DNA of 9,420 bases. It comes from CAZPEV01 sp964585635 (GTDB lineage: Bacteria; Zixibacteria; MSB-5A5; GN15; JAAZOE01). Where the stretch lies: contig CAZPEV010000130.1 in assembly GCA_964585635.1 (NCBI GenBank), positions 1-9,420 on the forward strand, in the 5' to 3' direction. This document shows positions 1-7,717 of this stretch, piece by piece. Each line of letters begins with the position of its first letter. Within the stretch, counting starts at the first letter, position 1. A program made the position numbers and the translations under genes. The notes below the pieces were generated by a model. It was not told the origin of the DNA, ran no database searches, and saw only the letters and a list, made by a program, of their open reading frames with translations.

Positions 1-1
1 C

Positions 2-3000
2 AACCAGGCGCCGGTGTTGGCGCCGATTGGCCCGCAGACGGTGGTCGAAGGGGCCAGCCTGAATCTGGCCGTCACCGCCACTGATGCCGATGGCACGACG
101 CCGACGCTGTCAACCTCGGCGCTTCCGACCAATGCCACCTTCGTGGATAATGGGAACGGCACCGGATCGTTTGTTTTCAATCCGAATTTCACGCAATTGG
201 GAATCTATGATGTGACCTTCTACGCGGGTGACGGCATTGCCACGGATTCCGAAGTGGTCGCCATTACCGTGACCGAAGCCGGGAATCAAGCGCCGGTGTT
301 GGCGCCGATTGGCCCCCAGATCGTGTATGAAAATGCCAGTCTTAATCTGACCGCAACCGCCACCGACCCGGACGGTACGACGCCGTCGCTCTCGGCGCTG
401 AACTTGCCGGTCAACGCCTCTTTTGTCGATAACGGAAATGGCACCGGTTCATTTGCATTCAATCCCAGCTTCACTCAGGCCGGGATATATAACATTACCT
501 TCAAAGCGTTTGATGGCGCCCTGGTCGACTCCGAAGTGGTGGCTGTCACCGTCCTGAATGTCAATCGGCCGCCGGTTCTTCTCACGATCGGACCGAAATC
601 GGTGACTGAGGGGGCGACGCTGAGCTTTCCGGTATCAGCCTCTGACCCGGATGGCACTTCTCCGGTGCTTTCGACATCGGTCCTTCCGGCCCACGCGATC
701 TTCACGAACAATGGCAATGGGACCGGCTCGTTCAGCTTCACTCCTGATTTCACCCAGACTGGCAGCTATCCCGTGACGTTCTATGCCAGCGACGGCACCG
801 ATGTTGATTCTGAGCTGGTGACCATTACCGTCGCCGATGCCGGCAACCAAGCGCCGGTGCTGGCGCCGATTGGTCCCCGGTCGGTGATCGAGGGGATGTT
901 GCTCACCTTCAATGTCAGCGCCACCGATCCCGACGGCACGACGCCGTCGTTCAGCGTGATCAATCTGCCGGTCAACGCGACCTTTATCGATAATCTTAAC
1001 GGGACCGGAACATTCAGCTTTACTCCCGACTTCACCCAGCACGGCGTGTATGGCGTGACGTTTATCGCATCCGACGGCGCCCTGGCCGACTCCGAATTGA
1101 TTTTGCTCACCGTCAATAGAATTGGGAATCGGGCGCCTCTTCTGGCGGCTGTTGGGCCGCAGGTCGTCAATGAGGATGACACGCTGACGATTAACCTGTC
1201 GGCCACCGATCCGGACGGCGACAGCCTGATATACAGCTTCACGACGAAATTCCCGATGACCGGCCTGAGTCTGGCCGACAATCATGACGGCACGGCCGTC
1301 CTGACCTACATGCCGAATGAAGTCTCGGCCGGGGTGGATACGGTCAGGGTATTCGTCACCGATAACGGCCAGCCGCGCCTCTCGGCGGTTCAGGCCATAG
1401 AAATCGTAACGATCGAGGTCAATCAGCCGCCCAAGATAAACCCCGTGGGGCCCTTTACGGTCAAGGTCGGCCGGGTGCTGAGATTCACTGTGACGGCCAC
1501 CGATTCGTCCGATCAATCGGGCGCTCGGATAACATTGACGGCCGCGGGCGTGCCGGCGAACGCGACCTTCGTCGATCAGGGCAATAATACCGGCCTGTTC
1601 ACGTTCACACCGGCTCCCAGCCAGGTGGGCGTCCTGACGGTTCAAATCCTGGCCACCGACGCCGGAAATCCACCGATGTCGGCGGCGCTTAACGTTCAGA
1701 TTACGGTCGTGGCCACCAACCGTCCGCCGGTTCTGGCAATGATTGGGCCGAAGATGGTGGTCGAGGGACAGACGCTGAGCTTCGTCGTCTCCGCGATCGA
1801 TGCCGATGGGACGATCCCCGCACTCATCGCCGAAGGGCCGAATTCCGGCAGCCCGACGTTGCCGCGCCATGCGTCCTTCGTGGACAACGGCAACGGCACC
1901 GGCACCTTCACGTTCACGCCGAACTTTGTACAGGTCGGCCTTTACGGCGTCACCTTCATAGCCACCGACGGCATGGATAACGATAAGGAAACGGTGCTGA
2001 TTCAGGTCATCGAAGCGGGCAACCAGCGCCCCAATCTGTTCTTCATCGGCGCCAAGCAGGTGACGGAAGCGCAGCAATTGGCGCTTCGGATCAGCGGTGA
2101 TGATCCCGACAGCACGGTACCCTCGTTCCGGGCCGATTCGCTGCCGCACGGAGCCGTCTTTGTCGACAGCGGCAACGGCGCCGCCAGCTTTACCTGGGTG
2201 CCCGGGTACACGCAGGCGGGCGAGCATCGGGTCCTCTTTATGGCTTTCGACGGGCAGTTGGCGGACACGGAAATCGTGGTGATTACCGTGCTGGATGCCG
2301 GTAACCAGAAACCGAAACTTGATCCCGTCGCCAACGTCGTCACCACGGAGACCAAGCGAATCCGCTTTACCGTTCATGCCAGCGATCCCGACTCGGTCGT
2401 GCCGATTCTGTCGACCTCACCCTTGCCGACCGGAGCTCTCTTTACCGACAACGGCGACTACACCGGCAGTTTCGACTGGCCCACCACGTATTACAGCGCC
2501 GGGGACTACACCATAAAGTTCTTTGCCACCGACGCCGACAGCGCGCTTCTGGTCGACAGCGTATCGATGCATATCGTGGTGGCCGACAGCAACCAGTTCC
2601 CGTTCGTCTTCCCCGAACCCTTTGTCCAGACGCAGACGGTGAACGAAGGGAGCACGCTTAACTTCCATCTACAGGGAGGCGACGCCGACTCGACCATTCC
2701 GAAGTTGTCGATGCTTGAATCCATTCCCAACTTTGTGATGATCGATTCGCTTAACGGCTTTGGGGTCCTGCATATCACGCCGAACCACCAGCAGGCCGGC
2801 ATTTACAACATCCACTTTATCGCTCGGGATGCCGATCCTCGGTACCCGAATGATACGACCATGACGCAGGCGTATAAGTTTACCGTCGTCAATGTGACGG
2901 TGCCGCCGGTGTTGGATTCAATCGGCCCCAAGACCGTTTTGGAAGGGGGAATATTGCTCTTCGCGGTGAACGCGACCGATCCCAACAGCTCCACGCCGCC

Positions 3001-3469
3001 CAGTATCTTTGCCGATAACCTGCCGGCGAATGCCACCTTGACCGGTTCCTCGGTGCCGAAGGCGTTTCGCTTCACGCCCAGTTATCTGCAGGCGGGCGTG
3101 TACACGGTCCTTTTCCGGGCGGTGGCCGGGACGTTGGCCGATTCAGAGTATGTCACCATCACGGTGCAGGAAGCGGGCAATCAGGCGCCGTACTTTGTGG
3201 CCAATAATCCCGACACCCAAAAGGTCGTGATCGGCAATTCGATCGTCAACCATATTGTGGCGATTGATCCTGAGCTTGATCCGGTGACCCTGACCTTCTT
3301 GTTCCCGCCGGCCAACTCCGTCTTCGTCGATTCCGGGAACGGCCACGCCAGCATGAGGTTTACGCCGAATAGTTCCCAGGTCGGAGCCACCTATATTTTC
3401 CGGTACATCGCCCGCGATGACAAGCTGGCCGCCGACACGTTGTTCAACTGGATTCGGGTCCTGGCGTTC
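2..3469 (+). repeat. Array of twelve tandem Ig/cadherin-like coding repeats
   Basis: Units begin at bases 2, 284, 563, 845, 1127, 1421, 1718, 2021, 2303, 2591, 2897 and 3179. Their lengths are 94, 93, 94, 94, 98, 99, 101, 94, 96, 102, 94 and 97 residues. Units 1-4 are the most alike: units 1 and 2 are about 70% identical at the protein level by hand alignment, and their first 36 bases match at 33 positions. Units 5, 6, 9, 10 and 12 are more diverged. Unit 11 starts with T-V-P-P instead of N-Q-x-P and lacks the GNGTGSF loop. More copies probably lie upstream, because the left edge falls exactly on a repeat start. Confidence 0.93.
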
Positions 3470-3670
3470 ATGCGGGGTGATGCCAACGGCGACAATCACG
3501 TGGATATGGCCGACATCACCTTTGTCGTCGACTATGTCTTCCGCAGCGGCCGGCCGCCGGACGTGGTCGAGGCCGCCGACGCCAATTTTGACGGACATGT
3601 GGACCTGACCGACGCCATCTACCTGGTGAATTACATATTCCGTCACGGGCCGCCTCCCACCAACCCGTGA
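2..3670 (+). CDS. Giant Ig/cadherin-like repeat protein with C-terminal dockerin (5' end outside window)
   Basis: The frame is open from base 2 and a repeat unit begins exactly there, so the true start and any signal peptide lie upstream. The internal GTG at 14 is not a credible start. The visible 1222 residues hold twelve tandem beta-sandwich-type repeats of 93-102 residues, followed by a type I dockerin from base 3476. Most units run: N-Q/R-x-P linker, IGP, VxEG, A-T-D-x-D-G-T-x-P, LP-x-x-A-x-F, GNGTGSF, F-x-Q-x-G-x-Y-x-V-T-F, DG, D-S-E, ITV. The acidic DxDG and DG..DSE motifs recall calcium-binding cadherin-like or He_PIG-type modules (family knowledge, not searched). No cysteine occurs anywhere in the visible protein. 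The dockerin has two 12-residue loops, DANGDNHVDMAD and DANFDGHVDLTD. The likely role is an extended adhesive or structural protein outside the cell; no catalytic motif is visible. A terminator follows 23 bases after the TGA. Confidence 0.93.
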   Translation, partial: NQAPVLAPIGPQTVVEGASLNLAVTATDADGTTPTLSTSALPTNATFVDNGNGTGSFVFNPNFTQLGIYDVTFYAGDGIATDSEVVAITVTEAGNQAPVLAPIGPQIVYENASLNLTATATDPDGTTPSLSALNLPVNASFVDNGNGTGSFAFNPSFTQAGIYNITFKAFDGALVDSEVVAVTVLNVNRPPVLLTIGPKSVTEGATLSFPVSASDPDGTSPVLSTSVLPAHAIFTNNGNGTGSFSFTPDFTQTGSYPVTFYASDGTDVDSELVTITVADAGNQAPVLAPIGPRSVIEGMLLTFNVSATDPDGTTPSFSVINLPVNATFIDNLNGTGTFSFTPDFTQHGVYGVTFIASDGALADSELILLTVNRIGNRAPLLAAVGPQVVNEDDTLTINLSATDPDGDSLIYSFTTKFPMTGLSLADNHDGTAVLTYMPNEVSAGVDTVRVFVTDNGQPRLSAVQAIEIVTIEVNQPPKINPVGPFTVKVGRVLRFTVTATDSSDQSGARITLTAAGVPANATFVDQGNNTGLFTFTPAPSQVGVLTVQILATDAGNPPMSAALNVQITVVATNRPPVLAMIGPKMVVEGQTLSFVVSAIDADGTIPALIAEGPNSGSPTLPRHASFVDNGNGTGTFTFTPNFVQVGLYGVTFIATDGMDNDKETVLIQVIEAGNQRPNLFFIGAKQVTEAQQLALRISGDDPDSTVPSFRADSLPHGAVFVDSGNGAASFTWVPGYTQAGEHRVLFMAFDGQLADTEIVVITVLDAGNQKPKLDPVANVVTTETKRIRFTVHASDPDSVVPILSTSPLPTGALFTDNGDYTGSFDWPTTYYSAGDYTIKFFATDADSALLVDSVSMHIVVADSNQFPFVFPEPFVQTQTVNEGSTLNFHLQGGDADSTIPKLSMLESIPNFVMIDSLNGFGVLHITPNHQQAGIYNIHFIARDADPRYPNDTTMTQAYKFTVVNVTVPPVLDSIGPKTVLEGGILLFAVNATDPNSSTPPSIFADNLPANATLTGSSVPKAFRFTPSYLQAGVYTVLFRAVAGTLADSEYVTITVQEAGNQAPYFVANNPDTQKVVIGNSIVNHIVAIDPELDPVTLTFLFPPANSVFVDSGNGHASMRFTPNSSQVGATYIFRYIARDDKLAADTLFNWIRVLAFMRGDANGDNHVDMADITFVVDYVFRSGRPPDVVEAADANFDGHVDLTDAIYLVNYIFRHGPPPTNP
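3476..3658 (+). repeat. Dockerin type I duplicated calcium-loop motif (first gene)
   Basis: Two copies of an F-hand-like motif are offset by exactly 33 residues, starting at bases 3476 and 3575. Calcium-ligand positions 1, 3, 5, 9 and 12 are D-N-D-D-D in both copies. Each loop is followed by an amphipathic helix (ITFVVDYVFR; AIYLVNYIFR) and a short G/P-rich tail. Type I dockerins classically bind cohesins. In bacteria without cellulosomes their partner is often unknown. This pair has Asp at loop position 9, unlike the dockerin of the next gene, which has Asn. Confidence 0.9.
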
Positions 3671-3693
3671 GCCTGTGACGCATAGCGACAGCG

Positions 3694-3721
3694 AAAAACC
3701 GCGCCTTCGGGCGCGGTTTTT
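3694..3721 (+). terminator. Intrinsic terminator after the repeat/dockerin gene
   Basis: A perfect 12-bp inverted repeat (3694-3705 with 3710-3721) encloses a TTCG tetraloop. The 5' arm begins with five A and the 3' arm ends in five T. It starts 23 bases after the stop codon. Because the A-run pairs with the T-run, the element is symmetrical and could stop transcription from either strand. Confidence 0.93.
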
Positions 3722-3724
3722 CTA

Positions 3725-4390
3725 TGGCGCCAGGGGATCACTTAGCCTTGCTGGTCAGGCAACGAGGAGAGCCTTCATGGGACGGCGCGATTCGTGCCTG
3801 ATGCGAGAGTCGACCCGGAGGTGCGGGAAAAGTCGGCCGCCGTCGCCCGCCTGATGAGGTCATCACCAGAGGCTGATGCTAATGGTGGTGGGCGAGTGAC
3901 TAATCGGCTCTTCCTTGATGATACCTGTCCGATCACGCGGTATTTCGATCCGATGGGGTTGCGAACCACCGCACGAAAATATTGAACAATTGCACCGAGA
4001 TTACGTCTAGTAGGCAGACAGAATGGACGCGAGATGGATACGGGAGCCGTCTCATGTCCGATGGTCGAGTAAAGACCGACTGTGATTGTGAGTGATACTA
4101 CCTGCGTGTACGGAGGCGGGTAAAGAAAATCCTTCCTGGGTATCCGGGTGAAACGTGAAATCCCAGGGGATGCGATTTCTGAGTCACCTCATATCACGCG
4201 AGCAGTACCGCACGACCATAGCAGCCTTGCCTGAGAGCCGCGATGGGTGTGGTTTGACTGCCGGAAAATGTGCCTTCCGACCGTGGCATTCTCCCGTCCG
4301 ACTCTCCTTTCGGCCGTCGGCGTGACGGCGGTCCGTCCTGAAAGCGTTCCAGTCGCAATGTGAAAGGAGCCAACTGCTATCATTCTATCC
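3725..4390. other. Long spacer without a convincing gene
   Basis: I find no supportable protein gene, tRNA or rRNA in this stretch. Short open frames exist, including a 25-codon frame at 3777-3854 preceded by GAGGAG and a 64-codon frame at 3794-3985. None has a recognisable product or a neighbour in frame. Local inverted repeats occur at 4129-4171 (strong), 4157-4179 (overlapping it) and 4313-4329 (6 bp, 5-base loop). No good -35/-10 pair was found, although the next gene needs a promoter somewhere here. The stretch could be a long untranslated leader, a small RNA, or remnant of a lost gene. Confidence 0.6.
4129..4171 (+). other. Imperfect hairpin in the spacer
   Basis: Bases 4129-4132 plus 4135-4140 pair with 4162-4171. 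This gives a 10-bp stem with a two-base TT bulge on the 5' side and a loop of about 21 bases. A second arm, GAAATC at 4157-4162, can pair with GATTTC at 4174-4179. It starts inside the loop and shares one base with the stem, so the two pairings compete. No T-run follows, so it is not an intrinsic terminator. Whether it is transcribed is unknown. Confidence 0.4.
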
Positions 4391-4400
4391 GTGAAAGGAG
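4360..4400 (+). repeat. Direct repeat GTGAAAGGAG, two copies 31 bp apart
   Basis: The decamer occurs at 4360-4369 and again at 4391-4400. The second copy is the Shine-Dalgarno region of the following gene. The first is not followed by a start codon at usable spacing. It could be a duplicated ribosome binding site, a standby site or an operator half-site. Confidence 0.5.
4394..4400 (+). promoter_or_regulatory. Ribosome binding site of the propeller/dockerin gene
   Basis: AAAGGAG ends six bases before the ATG at 4407, close to ideal spacing. It fixes this start, which also gives a clean signal peptide. Confidence 0.88.
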
Positions 4401-4406
4401 ACAGAG

Positions 4407-7400
4407 ATGATACGGAATTGTGCAGCAGTGTTCCTCCTCTCCTTGTTACTGGTAGCCATTACCGCTACTTCGCCGCTTTACGGCGCCGACAAGCCGGTGA
4501 AGCGGTTTGCGGATCGAGCGACTTTCCCCGCGCGGTTTGCACCAAGGTATGCCTTTGACGGGATCGGTAGCGCGGCTTTTGCCGCGCCAAAAGAAACCGG
4601 TCAGGTGTCGCTGGGCGAAGTATCGAGCACGGCGATCGGTACTCAACTGGGGACAACCTCGTACGAGTTTCAGCACAATGGTTCCATGGGTCGGATGGTG
4701 GAGCATCGGCAAACCGACTTCATCCATTTCGCTTGGATGACGCAGACGGCGTTTGCCGTCGCTGGTGATCGAGGGATAGCCGCCCAGTCGTATGATTTGC
4801 AGAACTGTGATCTGCAATTTCAGCCGGCCAAACGGATGAGCGTCGATTATGCCGGTTACGCCAACCTTGATGCTGCGCCGAACGGCTGTGCCATCGGATC
4901 CGGCCACGAAGGCCCGGACAATCCGTCGCAAACGCCCCGAGCCTATTGGGACTATTGCTCCGGCGGGCCGATGGGGCTGTTTCTCAGCGACGCCCCCACC
5001 GATATCTTCGGCTGGTGGGACAACAACGGCGCCGGGCCGGACAATCAAAACTCCTGGCCCAAGATCGATTATCAGATCGGAACTGAGACGATTCTGCATA
5101 TGGTGGCGTGCGAGTACACCAGCAATACGCGGGGACCTCAGACGTTCTCTTATTATCGCCGCGTCGGCGCCTACGGTACCGGCCAGGGGACCTGGTCATC
5201 CCAGAAGGTGGTGGATACCATCGTCGGGGTCAATCCGGTGGTGACCTCATCGGCCACCACCGATAAGGTGGCCATCGCCTGGGTGGCGCCGTGCGCCTAT
5301 CTTGAGGGGCAAGGATCGGACATCGAGTACCGCGGCCAGTACGAAAACGACGTGTACTATGTGACCTCCGACTCTCAGGGAGGCGATTGGATGACGGTCA
5401 GCGGCTCGCTCGGGCATGCGATCGACGTCGGCACTGTTCCGGGCGGCAACATCACGCAATACACGCCCACCGGCTTCTATCGGGCCTACTGCAACGTCTC
5501 GGCCCTGATCACTTCCGACAATAGCTTGCATATCGTCTGGGGTTGCCGGAGATGGGTCGATTCGCTGACCCTGAACCGCCGCCAGTCGGCCATCTTCCAT
5601 TGGTCGGAGGATCATCCCACGATCCGCACCGTAGCCAGGGCGGAGTGGGACACCGGCGGCGCCTGCTACGCCCCCGCCTGGGGCAGCGACGCCGACAAGA
5701 TGTCGATCTCGGAATGCGACGGCAAGCTGTACGTGCTGTACGCGCAGTTCGGAAAGGCCGCCTCGCCGTGCGTTGACTATGGGGCCAGCGGTAAATTCAT
5801 GAACGGCGAGCTGTATATGACAGTATCGGACGACGCCGGGTGGAACTGGGATCGTCCCCAGAATCTGACCAACAGCCCCTCGCCCAATTGCGCCGCCGGC
5901 AACTGCGAAAGCGATTACTGGCCGGCGATGGTTCGCTTTGGTCGAACGGAACGTTGCGGTCCGCTGTCCGGCCAGAAGGTGCTGGATGTCATGTACATCA
6001 ACGACAAGTCGGCCGGCACGGCGCTCAGGGGCGAGGGCGCCTGGACGACCAACCCCGTGATGTGGTTCCCGACGCCGTGCCGGAACGTGGTCCCGGAGCC
6101 TTTGTACAACGATGACGCCGGGGCCGGCTACGGCGAATGCTACGCGCCCCTGCCGCTCGTGGTCCGGCCGGGTCATGATACGACCGTGACGCTGACCATG
6201 GAGAACGCCGGTCTACTGGCCAACAATTGGTCGCTGGCGACCAATCCGGTGGTGAGTTGGGTCACGGCGACCCCCTCCTCGGGGACGCTGCCGTGCTGCG
6301 GGGGGGTGCAGCCGGTCAGCCTGAAGTTCTCGGCCCCGTCGGGGGCGGGCGACCCCTCGATGAATCGGACGACAATCGTGGTAACCCATCAGGCGATCGG
6401 CGGCCCGCGAAACATTCCGGTCTGTCTGATGGTGGCCTCGGATTTTGACTATCCGCAGTCAGCCGTGCTGGCGACGGCCTGCAAGCGGCTGAAGGTGTAC
6501 AACACCGGCGAACTGGGGAATAACGCGCCTCGCGAGGCGCTCGATTTCCTGGATGATTGCGACACCTTCAACGTGAACACGACGTCAAATATCTACCTGT
6601 ACGACGGGTCACCGGTCGTGTGCCGGATCAGAGGCAGTGATACCCTGCGGTTCACGATGTACTCAAAGAACTTCACCGATGAGGACGCCCTGCGGCCGTT
6701 GACGCCGTTGACGGTGACCACGACCGGCGCGGATTATGACTATGCCACGGCGAGGTTCGCGACGGCGGACACGACGATCGGGTTCACGGTGGAGTACTAT
6801 GCGCCGAAGAGCGAGGCGACTTGCAGCTTTATGATCGAGAAGCTGAGATTTTATCTGCTTAAGGCGACGCCGTTGTCGGGGGTACTGGTGGGCGAGATCA
6901 TCGATTGGGACGTGCCGTCGGATTCAGCCTCAAACAACCACAGCGGCTACGACACCGGCCGCAAGCTGCTTTATCAAATCGGGGCCGAGTACGGCCAAGA
7001 CGATTCAACCGAGGCGCTCTGCAGTCAGGAGTCGGATGCGCGGTACGGGGGGATCGCGGCTGGCCCCACCACGACCTTCAAGAATGCGATGACGCTGGAC
7101 AACGCGACCTATGTCTACTCGACCGGTCCGTACAGCAATTTGGCGCCGTGGCCGGCGGGCGCGACGTATCGGCTCATGAAGGAGAAATCCGGCTTTAGCC
7201 GCTGGGAGGACCGGCTACCGGCGCCGCCGGCGGAATCGCTGGCGACCGACCTGTCAACGCTGGTCACCTTTGGGGAGTACAATTTCACGACGGCGGATAC
7301 GTTCTGCGTGGTGAAGATATTGACGACCTCCAAGACCGGGCTGGAATATCTGCGAGGGATGGTGGATGAGGCGCTGGCGTTCATCACGGCCCATCCGGAG

Positions 7401-7640
7401 ATCAATTGTCCGAGCGGTCCGGTCAATTGCTGCAACAGGGCCGGAGACGCCAACAACGACAACGCGGTCAACGTGGGCGACGCGGTGTCTATCATCAATT
7501 ATGTGTTCAAGGGGGGCCCGGCGCCGGTGTGCCGTCAGGAGGGGGACGCCAACGCCGATGGAGCCGTAAACGTGGGTGATGCCGTGTATGTCATCAACTA
7601 TGTGTTCAAGAGCGGCCCCGCCCCAAAGTGCGGCTCGTAG
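4407..7640 (+). CDS. Secreted propeller/BACON-like multidomain protein with C-terminal dockerin
   Basis: This is a complete protein of 1077 residues. Residues 1-27 form a signal peptide: basic start, hydrophobic core, probable cleavage after Y-G-A27. Residues about 100-560 look like a sialidase-type beta-propeller. They contain recurrent strands such as FIHFAW, LHMVAC, LHIVWG and LYVLYA, a good Asp box at 474-481 (SDDAGWNW) and a degenerate one at 321-328. No FRIP motif or sialidase arginine triad is evident, so enzymatic activity is not claimed. Residues about 581-677 resemble a BACON/Ig-like domain (WVTATPSSGTL). Residues about 681-1000 are unassigned and include YLYDGSPVV at 730-738. Residues 1013-1075 form a type I dockerin. 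The protein has 30 cysteines, 29 of them after the signal peptide, including CC pairs at 630-631 and 1008-1009, which fits disulfide-rich export. It is likely a secreted binding protein. It is flanked by its own ribosome binding site and terminator, so it is probably monocistronic. Confidence 0.93.
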   Translation: MIRNCAAVFLLSLLLVAITATSPLYGADKPVKRFADRATFPARFAPRYAFDGIGSAAFAAPKETGQVSLGEVSSTAIGTQLGTTSYEFQHNGSMGRMVEHRQTDFIHFAWMTQTAFAVAGDRGIAAQSYDLQNCDLQFQPAKRMSVDYAGYANLDAAPNGCAIGSGHEGPDNPSQTPRAYWDYCSGGPMGLFLSDAPTDIFGWWDNNGAGPDNQNSWPKIDYQIGTETILHMVACEYTSNTRGPQTFSYYRRVGAYGTGQGTWSSQKVVDTIVGVNPVVTSSATTDKVAIAWVAPCAYLEGQGSDIEYRGQYENDVYYVTSDSQGGDWMTVSGSLGHAIDVGTVPGGNITQYTPTGFYRAYCNVSALITSDNSLHIVWGCRRWVDSLTLNRRQSAIFHWSEDHPTIRTVARAEWDTGGACYAPAWGSDADKMSISECDGKLYVLYAQFGKAASPCVDYGASGKFMNGELYMTVSDDAGWNWDRPQNLTNSPSPNCAAGNCESDYWPAMVRFGRTERCGPLSGQKVLDVMYINDKSAGTALRGEGAWTTNPVMWFPTPCRNVVPEPLYNDDAGAGYGECYAPLPLVVRPGHDTTVTLTMENAGLLANNWSLATNPVVSWVTATPSSGTLPCCGGVQPVSLKFSAPSGAGDPSMNRTTIVVTHQAIGGPRNIPVCLMVASDFDYPQSAVLATACKRLKVYNTGELGNNAPREALDFLDDCDTFNVNTTSNIYLYDGSPVVCRIRGSDTLRFTMYSKNFTDEDALRPLTPLTVTTTGADYDYATARFATADTTIGFTVEYYAPKSEATCSFMIEKLRFYLLKATPLSGVLVGEIIDWDVPSDSASNNHSGYDTGRKLLYQIGAEYGQDDSTEALCSQESDARYGGIAAGPTTTFKNAMTLDNATYVYSTGPYSNLAPWPAGATYRLMKEKSGFSRWEDRLPAPPAESLATDLSTLVTFGEYNFTTADTFCVVKILTTSKTGLEYLRGMVDEALAFITAHPEINCPSGPVNCCNRAGDANNDNAVNVGDAVSIINYVFKGGPAPVCRQEGDANADGAVNVGDAVYVINYVFKSGPAPKCGS
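7443..7631 (+). repeat. Dockerin type I duplicated calcium-loop motif (second gene)
   Basis: Two 30-residue units start at 7443 and 7542, again offset by 33 residues, and are identical at 24 of 30 positions. The loops are DANNDNAVNVGD and DANADGAVNVGD, with helices SIINYVFK and YVINYVFK, each ending in GPAP-x-C. The cysteines at residues 1042 and 1075 fall at equivalent positions and could pair with each other or with the preceding CC. Asn at loop position 9 sets it apart from the dockerin of the upstream gene. Confidence 0.92.
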
Positions 7641-7717
7641 GCCGAAGGTCCTGACCCGGGTAGACCGGGAAGAATAAGGCCCTCGGCCGCGTTTTCGATC
7701 ACGATGGCAGCCAAAAT

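Noticed and set aside
14..16. GTG at base 14 as the start of the repeat gene
   Set aside because: The frame stays open to the window edge, the four codons before it belong to the repeat unit, and there is no ribosome binding site or signal peptide.
635..2377. 580-codon open frame on the minus strand inside the repeat gene
   Set aside because: It lies fully antisense to a clearly repetitive, domain-bearing frame. Its product is a low-complexity R/G/H/D-rich sequence, and the repeat period simply keeps the antisense frame free of stops.
2..3469. DNA-level repeats read as a CRISPR array or mobile element
   Set aside because: The period of about 282-306 bases is in frame and encodes protein domains, with no spacers, terminal inverted repeats or transposase.
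3777..3854. 25-codon frame (start MGRRDSCLM) with GAGGAG seven bases upstream
   Set aside because: The Shine-Dalgarno match is good, but the product is short and Arg-rich with no recognisable feature. It overlaps another equally unsupported frame at 3794-3985, so neither can be preferred.
4040..4066. GAGCCGT segment resembling the start of group II intron domain V
   Set aside because: The characteristic hairpin with its matching 3' arm is absent, and no reverse transcriptase gene is nearby.
4254..4259. TTGACT as a -35 box for the second gene
   Set aside because: No acceptable -10 hexamer lies 15-19 bases downstream.
5247..6176. 309-codon open frame on the minus strand inside the propeller/dockerin gene
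   Set aside because: It is antisense to a well-supported gene, lacks recognisable motifs and shows only the V/R/G/A-rich bias typical of shadow frames in GC-rich DNA.
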